Below, piece by piece: positions 47,133 to 55,586 of a stretch of DNA of 64,000 bases. The DNA lies in contig JAJCYY010000001.1 in assembly GCA_029262735.1 (NCBI GenBank), forward strand, positions 62,001 through 126,000, written 5' to 3'. The stretch is from Chloroflexota bacterium. GTDB taxonomy: Bacteria; Chloroflexota; Dehalococcoidia; Lucifugimonadales; Lucifugimonadaceae. The notes beneath the pieces are model-generated. The model did not search any database, was not told the origin of the DNA, and worked only from the letters and a program-made list of their open reading frames with translations. How positions within the stretch are numbered: position 1 is the stretch's first letter; the number at the start of each line of letters is the position of its first letter. The position numbers were made by a program, and so were the translations under genes.

Positions 47133-47816
47133 ATGCCGGAAAGTTATCCAGTAAACGGCCAACGCGTCGCCGAAATCAGGGATCGCATCTACCCGCGGCT
47201 CTCGCAGGGTCGGCTTGGTGCGTCGCTTGACCCTCGCAGAACCACACCGTGGGTCCACAAGCTAGAGCATGACGATCTAAAAACGGTGTGGAAGGATGTC
47301 GCTGAGCAGATAGCGGCAATCCTTGGCGTGCCACTCGGAGAAATCTCACGAAAAGTTGGCCAGCCGATACGGTGGCTTGATGACGATGGAGAGACCGTGC
47401 ACGATGCTGCCACGTCCACCTATTCACTGCCCGAGTCACTCGGTCTCAGGAAGGTCTCCCGATACCGGGGTCACGCAGGTCCTCATGGCACCTACCTGGG
47501 TGAAGACCTGTGGGACGCGGAGTCCTTTGCCGATGGTGAGCATGCGGCTGTAGTTGTTGAGGGTGATTGCATGGAGCCGGAGCTTCACCCTGGTGACGTG
47601 GTTCTGGTGGCGCGCCAGATAACGCCGGAGTCAGGTGACATCGTGGCATTCTCGTTAGACGACTCGCTGTTTTTCGCATATTTCAGGAACAGGCGGGAGT
47701 CCACTCGCCTGGAAAACAACGACGGAGACCGCTCAATTGCGGACGTTGTGATGGAGGGCGTTGTCCTGGAGCGCAGAACAAGCTATCGGTCTCGAAGAGT
47801 GTCCGCTTCCCGCTAA
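47133..47816 (+). CDS. XRE-type HTH / S24 peptidase-like repressor with altered catalytic residues
   Basis: A 227-aa cI/LexA-like protein. N-terminal helices (NGQRVAEIRDRIYPRLSQG ... AEQIAAILGVPLGEI) have the spacing of an XRE HTH followed by the LGV-type linker. C-terminal region VVVEGDCMEPELHPGDVVLV is the S24 nucleophile motif, with Cys146 where Ser is expected. The dyad Lys that follows the DDxxTVKR-type strand is missing (DDSLFFAYFRN). Self-cleavage is therefore doubtful. No Shine-Dalgarno. Divergent from two small regulatory-type genes. Confidence 0.72.
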   Translation: MPESYPVNGQRVAEIRDRIYPRLSQGRLGASLDPRRTTPWVHKLEHDDLKTVWKDVAEQIAAILGVPLGEISRKVGQPIRWLDDDGETVHDAATSTYSLPESLGLRKVSRYRGHAGPHGTYLGEDLWDAESFADGEHAAVVVEGDCMEPELHPGDVVLVARQITPESGDIVAFSLDDSLFFAYFRNRRESTRLENNDGDRSIADVVMEGVVLERRTSYRSRRVSASR

Positions 47817-47945
47817 CTCGGTCGTGCGCGGGGCGCAGGTGTTGGTGCGGATTAAGGCCTCTCGCGACCGTATTTGGAGAGCCACGATTCTGAATCGCGA
47901 CTGCTATGATTTCGGCTCCACCACATGATTTAGACGGAGTCAGAG

Positions 47946-48266
47946 ATGTACGTTGTCAGACGCTGGTACAAGACAAAGCCGGGCGAGGCTCGGAGAGTTG
48001 CAACACTGGTTCACAAACAGGCAGCGGCCTATCACGACGCGGGCCAGCGTAGTGAGTTCAGGGTTTCCTATAACGGTGCCACACTGCCCGGCGAGCAGGA
48101 TACTGTTTGCCTTGAGTGGACCGATGAACGGCTCGAGACCCCATCCCGCGAAGGTCACACCTTGCCGAAGGCTGCCCTTGAGCTGGGAGCCGAAGTGCGA
48201 AAATTGATAGAGAGCCAGCGGATTGAGTTTTTGGAGCTGCTGACACCGGTAAAGTTCATGGAGTAG
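47946..48266 (+). CDS. Small dimeric alpha/beta-barrel-like protein
   Basis: A 106-aa protein (MYVVRRWYKTKPGEARRVATL ... EFRVSYNGATLPGEQDTVCLEW ... ELLTPVKF) whose strand-helix-strand order and length resemble antibiotic-biosynthesis-monooxygenase/NIPSNAP-like ferredoxin folds. Good GGAG ahead of ATG. Function not assigned. Confidence 0.6.
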   Translation: MYVVRRWYKTKPGEARRVATLVHKQAAAYHDAGQRSEFRVSYNGATLPGEQDTVCLEWTDERLETPSREGHTLPKAALELGAEVRKLIESQRIEFLELLTPVKFME

Positions 48267-48511
48267 CGTTCTGTTAGCAGTTATTCCCACCTCTGCGAGC
48301 CGAGGACGATGAGCAGATCAGCGGTATGCCCGTGGAAGTTCTGGCGGTTCGTTCCTTTTACCAATCGAACTCACTGGAGACACATCTCTGTACCCATCTT
48401 CGCTAAGACCTGAATCGGCGATGAGTCCGACGTTGCACCAGCGGTTCCGTGCAGGAGTAATATCCTGCCGATGCCCTCTCTAACCGCACGCCAAGTTGCA
48501 TTCGCCAGCCC

Positions 48512-49990
48512 GTGAGCACAGTCGACGCTCAAGGCGATCAATCTCCGGTAATTCCCGATCCTCGCTACGCCGCCAAATGGAAAGCATTTGGTGCGATAGG
48601 CATTTCTTTCTTCACCATGGTCATGAGCATGTCCATGGTATTCCTGGCTCTATCGGCCATATCGGACGACTTCGGCGTGACCCTGAGATCGGCGTCGTGG
48701 GTGGTCATCGCCCAGGCTCTTACCATCAGCGCGTTCATGATGCCGATGGGCCGGTTGGCAGACATCATTGGACGCAAGAGGGTTCATCTCATCGGCCTCG
48801 CGTTGTTCGCAGGAGGCGCGATATTCACGGCCCTGGCCCCGACATTTGGCATCCTGATCTTTGCTCGGATTGTGATGGCCATCGGAAACTCAATGGGTCA
48901 GTCGGTCGGCACGGCCATGGTGATTTCGGTCTTTCCACCAGAAGAACGCGGCAAGGCCATTGGCAGCCAGACGACAGCAGTGGCCATAGGCGGAGCTGTC
49001 GGCCCGGCCCTCGCGGGACCGTTGATTCAGTGGTTTGGCTGGGAATCGCTTTTCTGGATTCTGATCCCACCGATAGCGATTGCGTTTGTCGCCGGATACT
49101 TCATTCTCGATGAGAAAATTGTCAGCCAGCAGGGTCGAGGACGCGGCTCGAAGTTTGACTGGCCGGGTGCGTTTCTATCCGGCGCCCTGATCATCCTTGT
49201 GATCGTTCTTATCAGTAATCCGTTCGCTATCAGCTGGACCTCGCCTCTAATGCTTGGGCTTGGAGCGCTGGTTGTTGCAATCTTCGCAAGTTTCGTCAGC
49301 TGGGAACTGAGAATTCCTGACCCGATGCTGCAACTGCGGATGTTTCGCAATTCGGTTTTCAGCATGGCAATCACGACGCGGCTTATGGGTTTCATGGGAA
49401 CCACAGCGGTGCGAATTCTGATGCCGATCTACCTGATCAGCCTGAGAGGTCTCAGCGAAGGCTCTGCAGGAGCGATTCTTTTTCTTGCCTCCTTCGGTAT
49501 GGCGTCCGGAGCGCAGGCGTCAGGCAGACTGGGAGATCGCTTTGCAGAGCGACCGTTCACAATATTCGGATTCGTCCTGCTGATCGGTAGCTCAATCACC
49601 TTCGCCATGACGACCGACGAAACACCCCTTGGGCTTGTGATCGCGGCTCTGGCTGTAAATGGCCTGGCTATGGGTATCTGGAACGTGCCGAACAACAGCA
49701 CGATCATGGGATCTGTCTCAAGGTCACAGTTCGGTGTGGTGGGTGCCTTCACCAACCTGACACGCAACCTTGGAAACGTCTTTGGACAGACCGTTGCAGC
49801 CGCCGTCGTGGTTGGCGTGATGACCTCTCGCGGATTCGATATCCCGTTGAGCGAAATAGAGAGCACTGAAGGCGCCGGGAGCGCGTTCCTGGACGGTTGG
49901 CGCATCGCCTACCTGCTGGTAACCGGATTTACCGCGTTTGGATTGCTCCTGGCGATCTTCACGCGTCCAAAAAAAACACAAGCAGAGTGA
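48512..49990 (+). CDS. MFS transporter, DHA2 (14-TM) drug-exporter type
   Basis: A 492-aa major facilitator with about 14 hydrophobic segments. Motif A in the first loop (GRLADIIGRKRVHLIG), motif B/C-type RIVMAIGNSMGQSVGTAMV and VGPALAGPLIQWFGWESLFW, then a long cytoplasmic loop after TM6 (DEKIVSQQGRGRGSKFDW). Matches EmrB/QacA-type proton-coupled exporters. GTG start; monocistronic. Substrate unknown. Confidence 0.88.
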   Translation: MSTVDAQGDQSPVIPDPRYAAKWKAFGAIGISFFTMVMSMSMVFLALSAISDDFGVTLRSASWVVIAQALTISAFMMPMGRLADIIGRKRVHLIGLALFAGGAIFTALAPTFGILIFARIVMAIGNSMGQSVGTAMVISVFPPEERGKAIGSQTTAVAIGGAVGPALAGPLIQWFGWESLFWILIPPIAIAFVAGYFILDEKIVSQQGRGRGSKFDWPGAFLSGALIILVIVLISNPFAISWTSPLMLGLGALVVAIFASFVSWELRIPDPMLQLRMFRNSVFSMAITTRLMGFMGTTAVRILMPIYLISLRGLSEGSAGAILFLASFGMASGAQASGRLGDRFAERPFTIFGFVLLIGSSITFAMTTDETPLGLVIAALAVNGLAMGIWNVPNNSTIMGSVSRSQFGVVGAFTNLTRNLGNVFGQTVAAAVVVGVMTSRGFDIPLSEIESTEGAGSAFLDGWRIAYLLVTGFTAFGLLLAIFTRPKKTQAE

Positions 49991-50001
49991 CTGGTTACCG
50001 G

Positions 50002-50751
50002 CTACGGTTTTTCGAAGAAGGTCTCTGCGTCGTCTTCAGGATAGAAACCGAGAGTCTCGTTCGTTTCGCGCATATCGAAGATCCGCCGCCCGTTGTTGCT
50101 GATCACGTATGCCAGAGTGAAATCCCTATCGACCTCAAGCGCTTTCTTGAACGCAGTCACAAGGTCGCGTCGGCTCAAAAACATCGCTCGATTGTAGTCC
50201 TCTGACGGCTTACCAACCGAGCGCAACGGCGAGTCTTCATCCCCGATCGCGCCGATCCGCATCGCAACAAACTGGACTCCGTGGTGCCGAGCAAAGAGGC
50301 GGCCATATATCTCGCCTGTCGCCTTTGAAGCTCCGTATATCGAACTCGGATTGAAGTAGTCGTTGAGGCGCAGCATCACCCGCTTTGACATGTCGAGAAT
50401 CTCAGGTGATGCACCCATCGTCTCCCCATGCTGGGTGTGATTTGTACTCGCGAATACAACTTTCCTGACTCCGGCGCGCCTCGATTCTTCGAGGACGTTA
50501 AAGGTTCCGATAATGTTGTTTTTCAGCATGCTCTCCCAGCTGCCTGCAGGACTCGGATCACCAGCGAGATGGATCACCGCATCAAGACCGGAGAAAGCGC
50601 CGTTCATGGCATCAGCGTCTGAGATGTCCACAACCGTCGAATCGAACTGCTGACCGGTTAGCGTGAAGGAGTTGATCTGGTGCGCAACGCTTAGTCCCGC
50701 TCGGAGATATCCACCAATCCGTCCCTCTGCGCCTGTTATTCCGATCTTCAT
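50002..50751 (-). CDS. NAD-dependent epimerase/dehydratase, uronate-dehydrogenase-like
   Basis: An extended SDR. ATG 50751 has TAGGAGA 8 nt upstream; the frame upstream to 50808 is not conserved. Motifs: GITGAEGRIGGYL, the VIHLAGDPSPAGSWE segment, NNIIGTFNVLEESRRAGVRKVVFASTNHT, and the catalytic Tyr-x3-Lys (YGASK). The ASTNHT stretch is close to that of uronate dehydrogenase. Divergent from a paralogue at 50831, sharing a 79-bp spacer. Confidence 0.85.
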   Translation of the reverse strand: MKIGITGAEGRIGGYLRAGLSVAHQINSFTLTGQQFDSTVVDISDADAMNGAFSGLDAVIHLAGDPSPAGSWESMLKNNIIGTFNVLEESRRAGVRKVVFASTNHTQHGETMGASPEILDMSKRVMLRLNDYFNPSSIYGASKATGEIYGRLFARHHGVQFVAMRIGAIGDEDSPLRSVGKPSEDYNRAMFLSRRDLVTAFKKALEVDRDFTLAYVISNNGRRIFDMRETNETLGFYPEDDAETFFEKP

Positions 50752-50830
50752 GCGATGTCTCCTATCATGTTCCGAGCCAATCGATTGCGGACTGAGCTCA
50801 CATTGCAATCGAGATGTGAAAGGTTAGCGG

Positions 50831-51643
50831 ATGGCACGGCGTAAAGTGCTCGTCACGGGCGCAAGCGGCCAGGTCGGTTATCTGGTCTTCTCAAGGCTGA
50901 TGTCACAGCCTGATCTCTATGACGTGTACGGAGTCGATAAAGAGCTGCGCCCTTCCGATCGGGTACCCGGGTCCTGGGAGCTCGAACTGCCGGACGATCG
51001 TTTCAAAGTGTGCAATCTCGCCGACTACGACGAAGTTGCCAGCGCCGTGTCGGGAATGGACGTCGTAGCTCACATGGGTGCCGACCCGGAGGGCCAGGAA
51101 TGGGACTCTGTTCTCAACAACAACATCATCGGAACTTACAACGTCTATGAGGCCAGCTGGCAGGCAGGCGTGAAACGCATAGTCGGGGCGAGCAGCATCA
51201 TGGTTTCGGAAGGACATCGGGAGCAAGAGCCATATAAAGCGATGATGGAGAGAAGGCCCGAAGAGATCGCTAGCGAGTTCGAAACGATCTCTCCGGCCGT
51301 TCCCGCCGAGCCCCGGGGAATCTACGCGGCTTCCAAAGTTTGGCTCGAATCGCTCGCCAGGATTTACTCGAACCGGCATGGCATGTCCTGTCTGTGCATT
51401 CGGATCGGCCAGGTTGAGAGGGATCGGCCAAGACCACCCCTGGGCGCTGACATATTTGTGAGCCAACGGGACATTACGCAGATATGGGAAAAGGCGATCA
51501 GTGCGCCGGAACATGTGCGCTTCGGCATCTTCTACGGCATGTCTGACAACCGGTACAGGTGGACAGATATTGATAGCGCTCGAGAGGTACTCGGGTTCGT
51601 TCCAAAAGATCGTGCCGAAGACCGGCACAACTACGACTGCTAG
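50831..51643 (+). CDS. NAD-dependent epimerase/dehydratase (paralogue of the divergent gene)
   Basis: A 270-aa extended SDR: VLVTGASGQVGYLVFSRL, VVAHMGADPEGQEWDSVL, NNNIIGTYNVYEASWQAGVKR, catalytic YAASK. Similar throughout to its divergent neighbour (notably NNIIGT-NV-EAS and AGVK/R), so the two arose by duplication. A HAD gene follows 26 bp later and a kinase-like gene after that. Probable sugar-acid or nucleotide-sugar oxidoreductase. Confidence 0.85.
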   Translation: MARRKVLVTGASGQVGYLVFSRLMSQPDLYDVYGVDKELRPSDRVPGSWELELPDDRFKVCNLADYDEVASAVSGMDVVAHMGADPEGQEWDSVLNNNIIGTYNVYEASWQAGVKRIVGASSIMVSEGHREQEPYKAMMERRPEEIASEFETISPAVPAEPRGIYAASKVWLESLARIYSNRHGMSCLCIRIGQVERDRPRPPLGADIFVSQRDITQIWEKAISAPEHVRFGIFYGMSDNRYRWTDIDSAREVLGFVPKDRAEDRHNYDC

Positions 51644-51669
51644 CCGCGGTAAGTCAGGAAGGCGTCTCC

Positions 51670-52341
51670 ATGCCCCGCACAATCGTCTTTGATGTAAACG
51701 AAACCTTGCTCGACCTGCGGGCTCTTGATCCGTTGTTCGAAAAGCACTTCGGTGATGCGTCAATACGGTCGGAGTGGTTCACACAGGTGTTACTGACCTC
51801 GATGACTGCCACGCTTACTGATGGCTATGCTGATTTCGCCAGCGTGGCGACGGCGGCCTTAGGCATGGTCGCGGAACGGCGCGGGCTGACAGTTTCCGAT
51901 GGGCAGAGAACTGAAATCTTGCAGGGGCTGAGGTCGCTTCCGGCCCATCCCGAGGCACCAGTCGCACTGAACACTTTGAAATCGAACGGCTATCGAGTGG
52001 TGACGCTGACCAACTCACCTCCTGCCGTTGTCGAGGCTCAGATCGCGAACTCTGGACTTGCCGAGTATTTCGACGAAGTTCTATCCGTCGATTCAGTTCG
52101 CAAGTTCAAGCCAGCCCTCGCCGTTTATGAGATGGCAGCCCGTGTACTTGATGAGCAACCGAAGGACCTGTGGCTGATCGCAGCACACAACTGGGACACA
52201 ACCGGAGCGCTGGCTGCCGGCTGGAAGGCCGCTTTCGTCGCTCGGCCCGGCATGGTCACCGGAACCCTGGACAGGGAGCCAACGGTGAGGGCCGTTGATC
52301 TCGAGGATGCCGCCAACAAGATCATCGAACTTGAACGCTGA
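51670..52341 (+). CDS. HAD hydrolase, haloacid dehalogenase type II-like
   Basis: A 223-aa HAD protein. Motif I FDVNETLLDL (nucleophile Asp), motif II TLTNSPPAV, Lys in RKFKPALAVYEMAA and motif IV region AAHNWDTTGALAAGWKAAFV. Overall order equals L-2-haloacid dehalogenases, but the SSNxWD signature is AAHNWD, so the usual Ser and Asn active-site residues are replaced. True dehalogenation is uncertain; a phosphatase or other HAD activity is possible. Confidence 0.82.
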   Translation: MPRTIVFDVNETLLDLRALDPLFEKHFGDASIRSEWFTQVLLTSMTATLTDGYADFASVATAALGMVAERRGLTVSDGQRTEILQGLRSLPAHPEAPVALNTLKSNGYRVVTLTNSPPAVVEAQIANSGLAEYFDEVLSVDSVRKFKPALAVYEMAARVLDEQPKDLWLIAAHNWDTTGALAAGWKAAFVARPGMVTGTLDREPTVRAVDLEDAANKIIELER

Positions 52342-52353
52342 GAGTTATCCGCC

Positions 52354-53268
52354 GTGAGCAACCGATCCCCGCAAGACGTACACGAACAACTTCGATCATT
52401 TGCCACGGAGACTCTTGGGTCTGACCTCAAAATCACTGACAGATCGCGGAAGTTTGGACGCCGGTCGATCACGTGGAGGCTAACTGCAAAAGGCAGAGCC
52501 GCTTACTACCTGAAGAAGCACGAAGTCCGTCGCCACTATGAAGCAGAGGAAATTGCCTACAGGACGTGGGTTCCGGAGCTGGAAAGATCAGGAAAATGGC
52601 ACTCTCCCGAGCTTGTTGCAAGCTCATCTGAACTGGGTGCCTTGATATTGACCGAAGCTCCGGGTGAGGTCCTTGATGATTCTGAGATCGGTCTTGACGA
52701 TCGGTTGGAGATGCATCGAATCGCCGGTTGGCTCGCTGCCCAGATTCACAGCCTTGACGTTGATGCCAGCGAAGCCGGTCCGCCAAGGCTGTATGCACAG
52801 AAGATGCTTGGAGACCACATCGAACTCGCGTCTTCGTATTTCGAGTTGGAGACCTTACAGTGGCTTGAGAAAGTAGCGGCGATCGATAACCTGTTCGACA
52901 GTCTCGAAGTCGTCCCAACCCATTCAGACTACTCGCCGCGGAACTGGCTCATTCACCGACGCGATGGCGTTATTTCACTCGGAATTATCGATTGGGAGCG
53001 GGCGAGACCCGGCTACTGGCTGGAAGATGCGCAGCGCATGGCATTCGATCATTGGTCGGAGAACCCTCAGCTAAGAACGGCGTACTTTGATGGGTACGGT
53101 CGTGTACCGAATCCTGTTGAAGAACGCCAGCTGAAGCTGATCTGCCTGGCCAACGCAATCGGAACCGTTTCATGGGCAACCGAGCATGGCGACACAGCAT
53201 TTGCGCAGTTCGGCCGCCGCACTCTGATGCTACTGAAACATAGCCTATCGAATCTCGTTGACATTTAG
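52354..53268 (+). CDS. APH/choline-kinase-fold phosphotransferase
   Basis: A 304-aa protein kinase-like small-molecule kinase. Lys region YYLKKHEVRRHYEAEEIAY, Brenner motif HSDYSPRNWLIH (catalytic Asp and metal Asn) and the metal-binding GIIDWERARPGYWLEDAQ (DFG-equivalent Asp). GTG start 12 bp after the HAD stop. Could phosphorylate an amino alcohol, sugar or aminoglycoside; nothing points to resistance. Confidence 0.85.
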   Translation: MSNRSPQDVHEQLRSFATETLGSDLKITDRSRKFGRRSITWRLTAKGRAAYYLKKHEVRRHYEAEEIAYRTWVPELERSGKWHSPELVASSSELGALILTEAPGEVLDDSEIGLDDRLEMHRIAGWLAAQIHSLDVDASEAGPPRLYAQKMLGDHIELASSYFELETLQWLEKVAAIDNLFDSLEVVPTHSDYSPRNWLIHRRDGVISLGIIDWERARPGYWLEDAQRMAFDHWSENPQLRTAYFDGYGRVPNPVEERQLKLICLANAIGTVSWATEHGDTAFAQFGRRTLMLLKHSLSNLVDI

Positions 53269-53306
53269 CGATTTTATCGCATCCAAACCTGAGACACCTG
53301 CGATAG

Positions 53307-53651
53307 TCACTCCTTCTTACTTGAATCGAGTCCCCTCGCAATAGCATCGAGCAACGCGGACATTCCTTCGGGGAACTCTGATGAAGTTGGGCGCATCAGG
53401 CCCATGATGTCGGCAATCACGCGCAGAGCCGACACCCTGGAGGACTCAGAACCCTCTCCCGTAGCAATCCGCCAGAGCTCGCTCTTCACATCAACGCTAG
53501 ACGGAACGAAATCGTCGGGGTAGGTTCGGGCCGGTGCTGGCTCGTCATGAACTTCGATGTCGATTTCGGTCGATCCACTGTTCGTACCGTTCGCCACCAA
53601 AGTGGACCTATCGTCGGCTACCGAAGCGTTGTTGTTCAGGTCTTTGGTCAA
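53307..53651 (-). CDS. Hypothetical 114-aa protein
   Basis: TTG-started frame between the convergent APH gene and the SDR. Polar, low-complexity first half (STLVANGTNSGSTEIDIEV), then a helical segment SSRVSALRVIADIMGLMRP that resembles the RV-AL-L helix of some phage terminase small subunits. Ribosome site is weak. Possibly real; not assigned. Confidence 0.42.
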   Translation of the reverse strand: MTKDLNNNASVADDRSTLVANGTNSGSTEIDIEVHDEPAPARTYPDDFVPSSVDVKSELWRIATGEGSESSRVSALRVIADIMGLMRPTSSEFPEGMSALLDAIARGLDSSKKE

Positions 53652-53919
53652 TAAACTGGCTCGCTGGCGAACATGGGATGAGCCGCTCTAAGCACTAAGG
53701 GCATCCGCGTTTTTAGAGCAAATCTGATTACTCGTCGACCTGATTGTTGGTGCGAACGGAACTGAACCGCCAGTGAAATTCACCGGACCTCTGATAGCTC
53801 GAAACGCCAGTATCAGGAGAGTCGGTATTGATGCTCGTCTTGAACGGCCGTATGTTCAACCCTGAACTGTCATCCGTAACCTCGATTCGTTAGATGATCC
53901 GCAGAACAGGGAGTTCGAT

Positions 53920-54669
53920 ATGAGCCAGAGCAATCTTCCGCTGTCAGGGCTATCCGCCCTCGTGACCGGAGGCGGCCGAGGCATCGGTAAGGCAATCGCC
54001 CTGGCGTTTGCCGAGGCCGGTGCTGACGTCTGTATAGTTGCCAGAACCTCCGCTGAGATTGATTCTGTAGCCGCAGAGATAGCCGGGCTGAACCGGCGAT
54101 CCGTGGCGATATCCGCAGACGTGACCGATCGTTCATCTGTCGAACGAGCAGTCGAGGCTTACACCGGTGTCTTCTCACGCCTCGACATCCTGGTCAACAA
54201 CGCCGGTGGCGCCACATCTCGTTCCGGGATCATGGAATCAAGCGTCGATGATTGGACACAGGCAGTCAGGCTGAACGTCGATGGGGTTTACCTGGTGACG
54301 CGTCACTTCGTGCCGATCATGATCGATAGCGGAGGCGGGAAGATCATCAATGTTGGCTCGGGAATGGGTCACCGTGCGGGTGACTCCAACTCTTCTTACC
54401 GCGTTGGGAAGGCTGGTGCGTGGATGCTTACGCAATGTATGGCTGAGGAACTCTGGGTTCACGGAATCGAGGTGAACGAACTTGTACCGGGACCGGTGGC
54501 GACAGATGCCACGAAGAGCTTTATGGAAGTGGGTGGACCTCCTCCATTCGCCGCAAGTGAGCGGGTCAAGGCACCGGAGGAGGTGGCCCCTCTGGCGCTC
54601 TGGCTGGCGACGCAACAAAGCGGCGGCCCCACAGGACAGTCGTTCAGTCTCGCCAGACGCCCCCTGTAA
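53920..54669 (+). CDS. Short-chain dehydrogenase/reductase
   Basis: A 249-aa classical SDR. Cofactor loop TGGGRGIGKAIA, NNAGG, Ser in NVGSGMG, and catalytic Tyr-x3-Lys (SYRVGKAGA). GGGAG 8 nt before the ATG. C-terminus is atypical (PTGQSFSLARRPL replaces the usual GQ-x-VDGG), common in a subset of SDRs. Monocistronic; followed by an operator-bearing promoter for the next gene. Confidence 0.88.
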   Translation: MSQSNLPLSGLSALVTGGGRGIGKAIALAFAEAGADVCIVARTSAEIDSVAAEIAGLNRRSVAISADVTDRSSVERAVEAYTGVFSRLDILVNNAGGATSRSGIMESSVDDWTQAVRLNVDGVYLVTRHFVPIMIDSGGGKIINVGSGMGHRAGDSNSSYRVGKAGAWMLTQCMAEELWVHGIEVNELVPGPVATDATKSFMEVGGPPPFAASERVKAPEEVAPLALWLATQQSGGPTGQSFSLARRPL

Positions 54670-54711
54670 TTGAACCGAACCGTGAGAGCGGTATACCAGT
54701 AAAGCAATAGT

Positions 54712-54733
54712 TAACCGAACGGTTATGTATAAT
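54712..54733 (+). promoter_or_regulatory. TetR-type operator overlapping a -10 element
   Basis: Perfect inverted repeat TAACCG-AA-CGGTTA (54712-54725) ends 2 nt before a perfect TATAAT (54728-54733), so a bound repressor would cover the -35/-10 spacer. The -35 itself is weak. Drives the DUF899-type gene starting at 54781, which also has AAGGAGG. Confidence 0.6.
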
Positions 54734-54780
54734 GCCCCTGCTACTGCTAGACATACTGGCAAAAATAAGGAGGCGCCATC

Positions 54781-55485
54781 ATGGTTGATATCGGGTATCC
54801 GAACGAAAGTGACAGCTATCGTGCAGCGAGAGACGAGTTGCTAAAAAGCGAGATCGCGCTTCGAGCTCAGGTCGAGGAAGTGGCAATGCGACGACGCAGC
54901 CTTCCTCCGGGTGGAGAGCTTAAAGAAGACTACATTTTCGACCGACTGGTCAACGGTTCAGTACAGCAGATTCGCTTCTCTGAGTTGCTGCCACCGGGCA
55001 AGAGCACTCTGTTTATCTACAGCTTCATGTACGCGCCGGAAATGGACGCTGCGTGCCCCATGTGCACCTCGTTCCTGGATGGCTTGAACGGTCAAATCGT
55101 GCACCTTGACCAGCGCATTGGAGTTGCGGTCGTTGCCAGGAATCCGATCGAAAAGATCCAGGCACACGCAGAATCAAGAGGCTGGGACCGCCTCCAGCTG
55201 CTCTCATCTGCAAACAACAGTTACAACACCGACTACTACGGCGAGGTCGATGGCAATCAACAGACGATGATCAACGTATTCAAGCGTGACGAGTCGGCCG
55301 CATCCGGCTTCAGCCACTTCTGGGGAAGCGAGATGGCATTCGCACCTGCCGAAGAGGGACAGAATATGCGGCACGTGGACATGATGTGGCCGCTGTGGAA
55401 CGTTCTCGATGTGACTCCCGAGGGGCGGGGCGACTGGTATCCGGCACTGTCATATACACAGCCGATCATGTTCAACGGGCATTAG
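54781..55485 (+). CDS. DUF899 thioredoxin-fold protein
   Basis: A 234-aa DUF899 family member: N-terminal helix (ELLKSEIALRAQVEEVAMRR, RSLPPGG), LFIYSFMYAPEMDAACPMCTSFLDG with a CPMC redox-type pair, and the WGSEM/DMMWPLWNVLDVTPEGRG end. The fold is AhpC/thioredoxin-like; members are often thought to act in oxidative or electrophile defence, though no activity is established. Strong ribosome site and a repressible promoter suggest stress induction. Confidence 0.82.
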   Translation: MVDIGYPNESDSYRAARDELLKSEIALRAQVEEVAMRRRSLPPGGELKEDYIFDRLVNGSVQQIRFSELLPPGKSTLFIYSFMYAPEMDAACPMCTSFLDGLNGQIVHLDQRIGVAVVARNPIEKIQAHAESRGWDRLQLLSSANNSYNTDYYGEVDGNQQTMINVFKRDESAASGFSHFWGSEMAFAPAEEGQNMRHVDMMWPLWNVLDVTPEGRGDWYPALSYTQPIMFNGH

Positions 55486-55586
55486 ATCTCGGCGGGTTTC
55501 TGACTCGTGTGGTGGCTGGATCTTCTCAATCGGAGCAGCGGTACAATCGTTCCTTCGCTAAAAAATGCTGTCATTGAGGAGCCTGC

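Noticed and set aside
53307-53651. Terminase small subunit
   Set aside because: Only one helix resembles that family and the protein lacks a clear HTH; kept as hypothetical.
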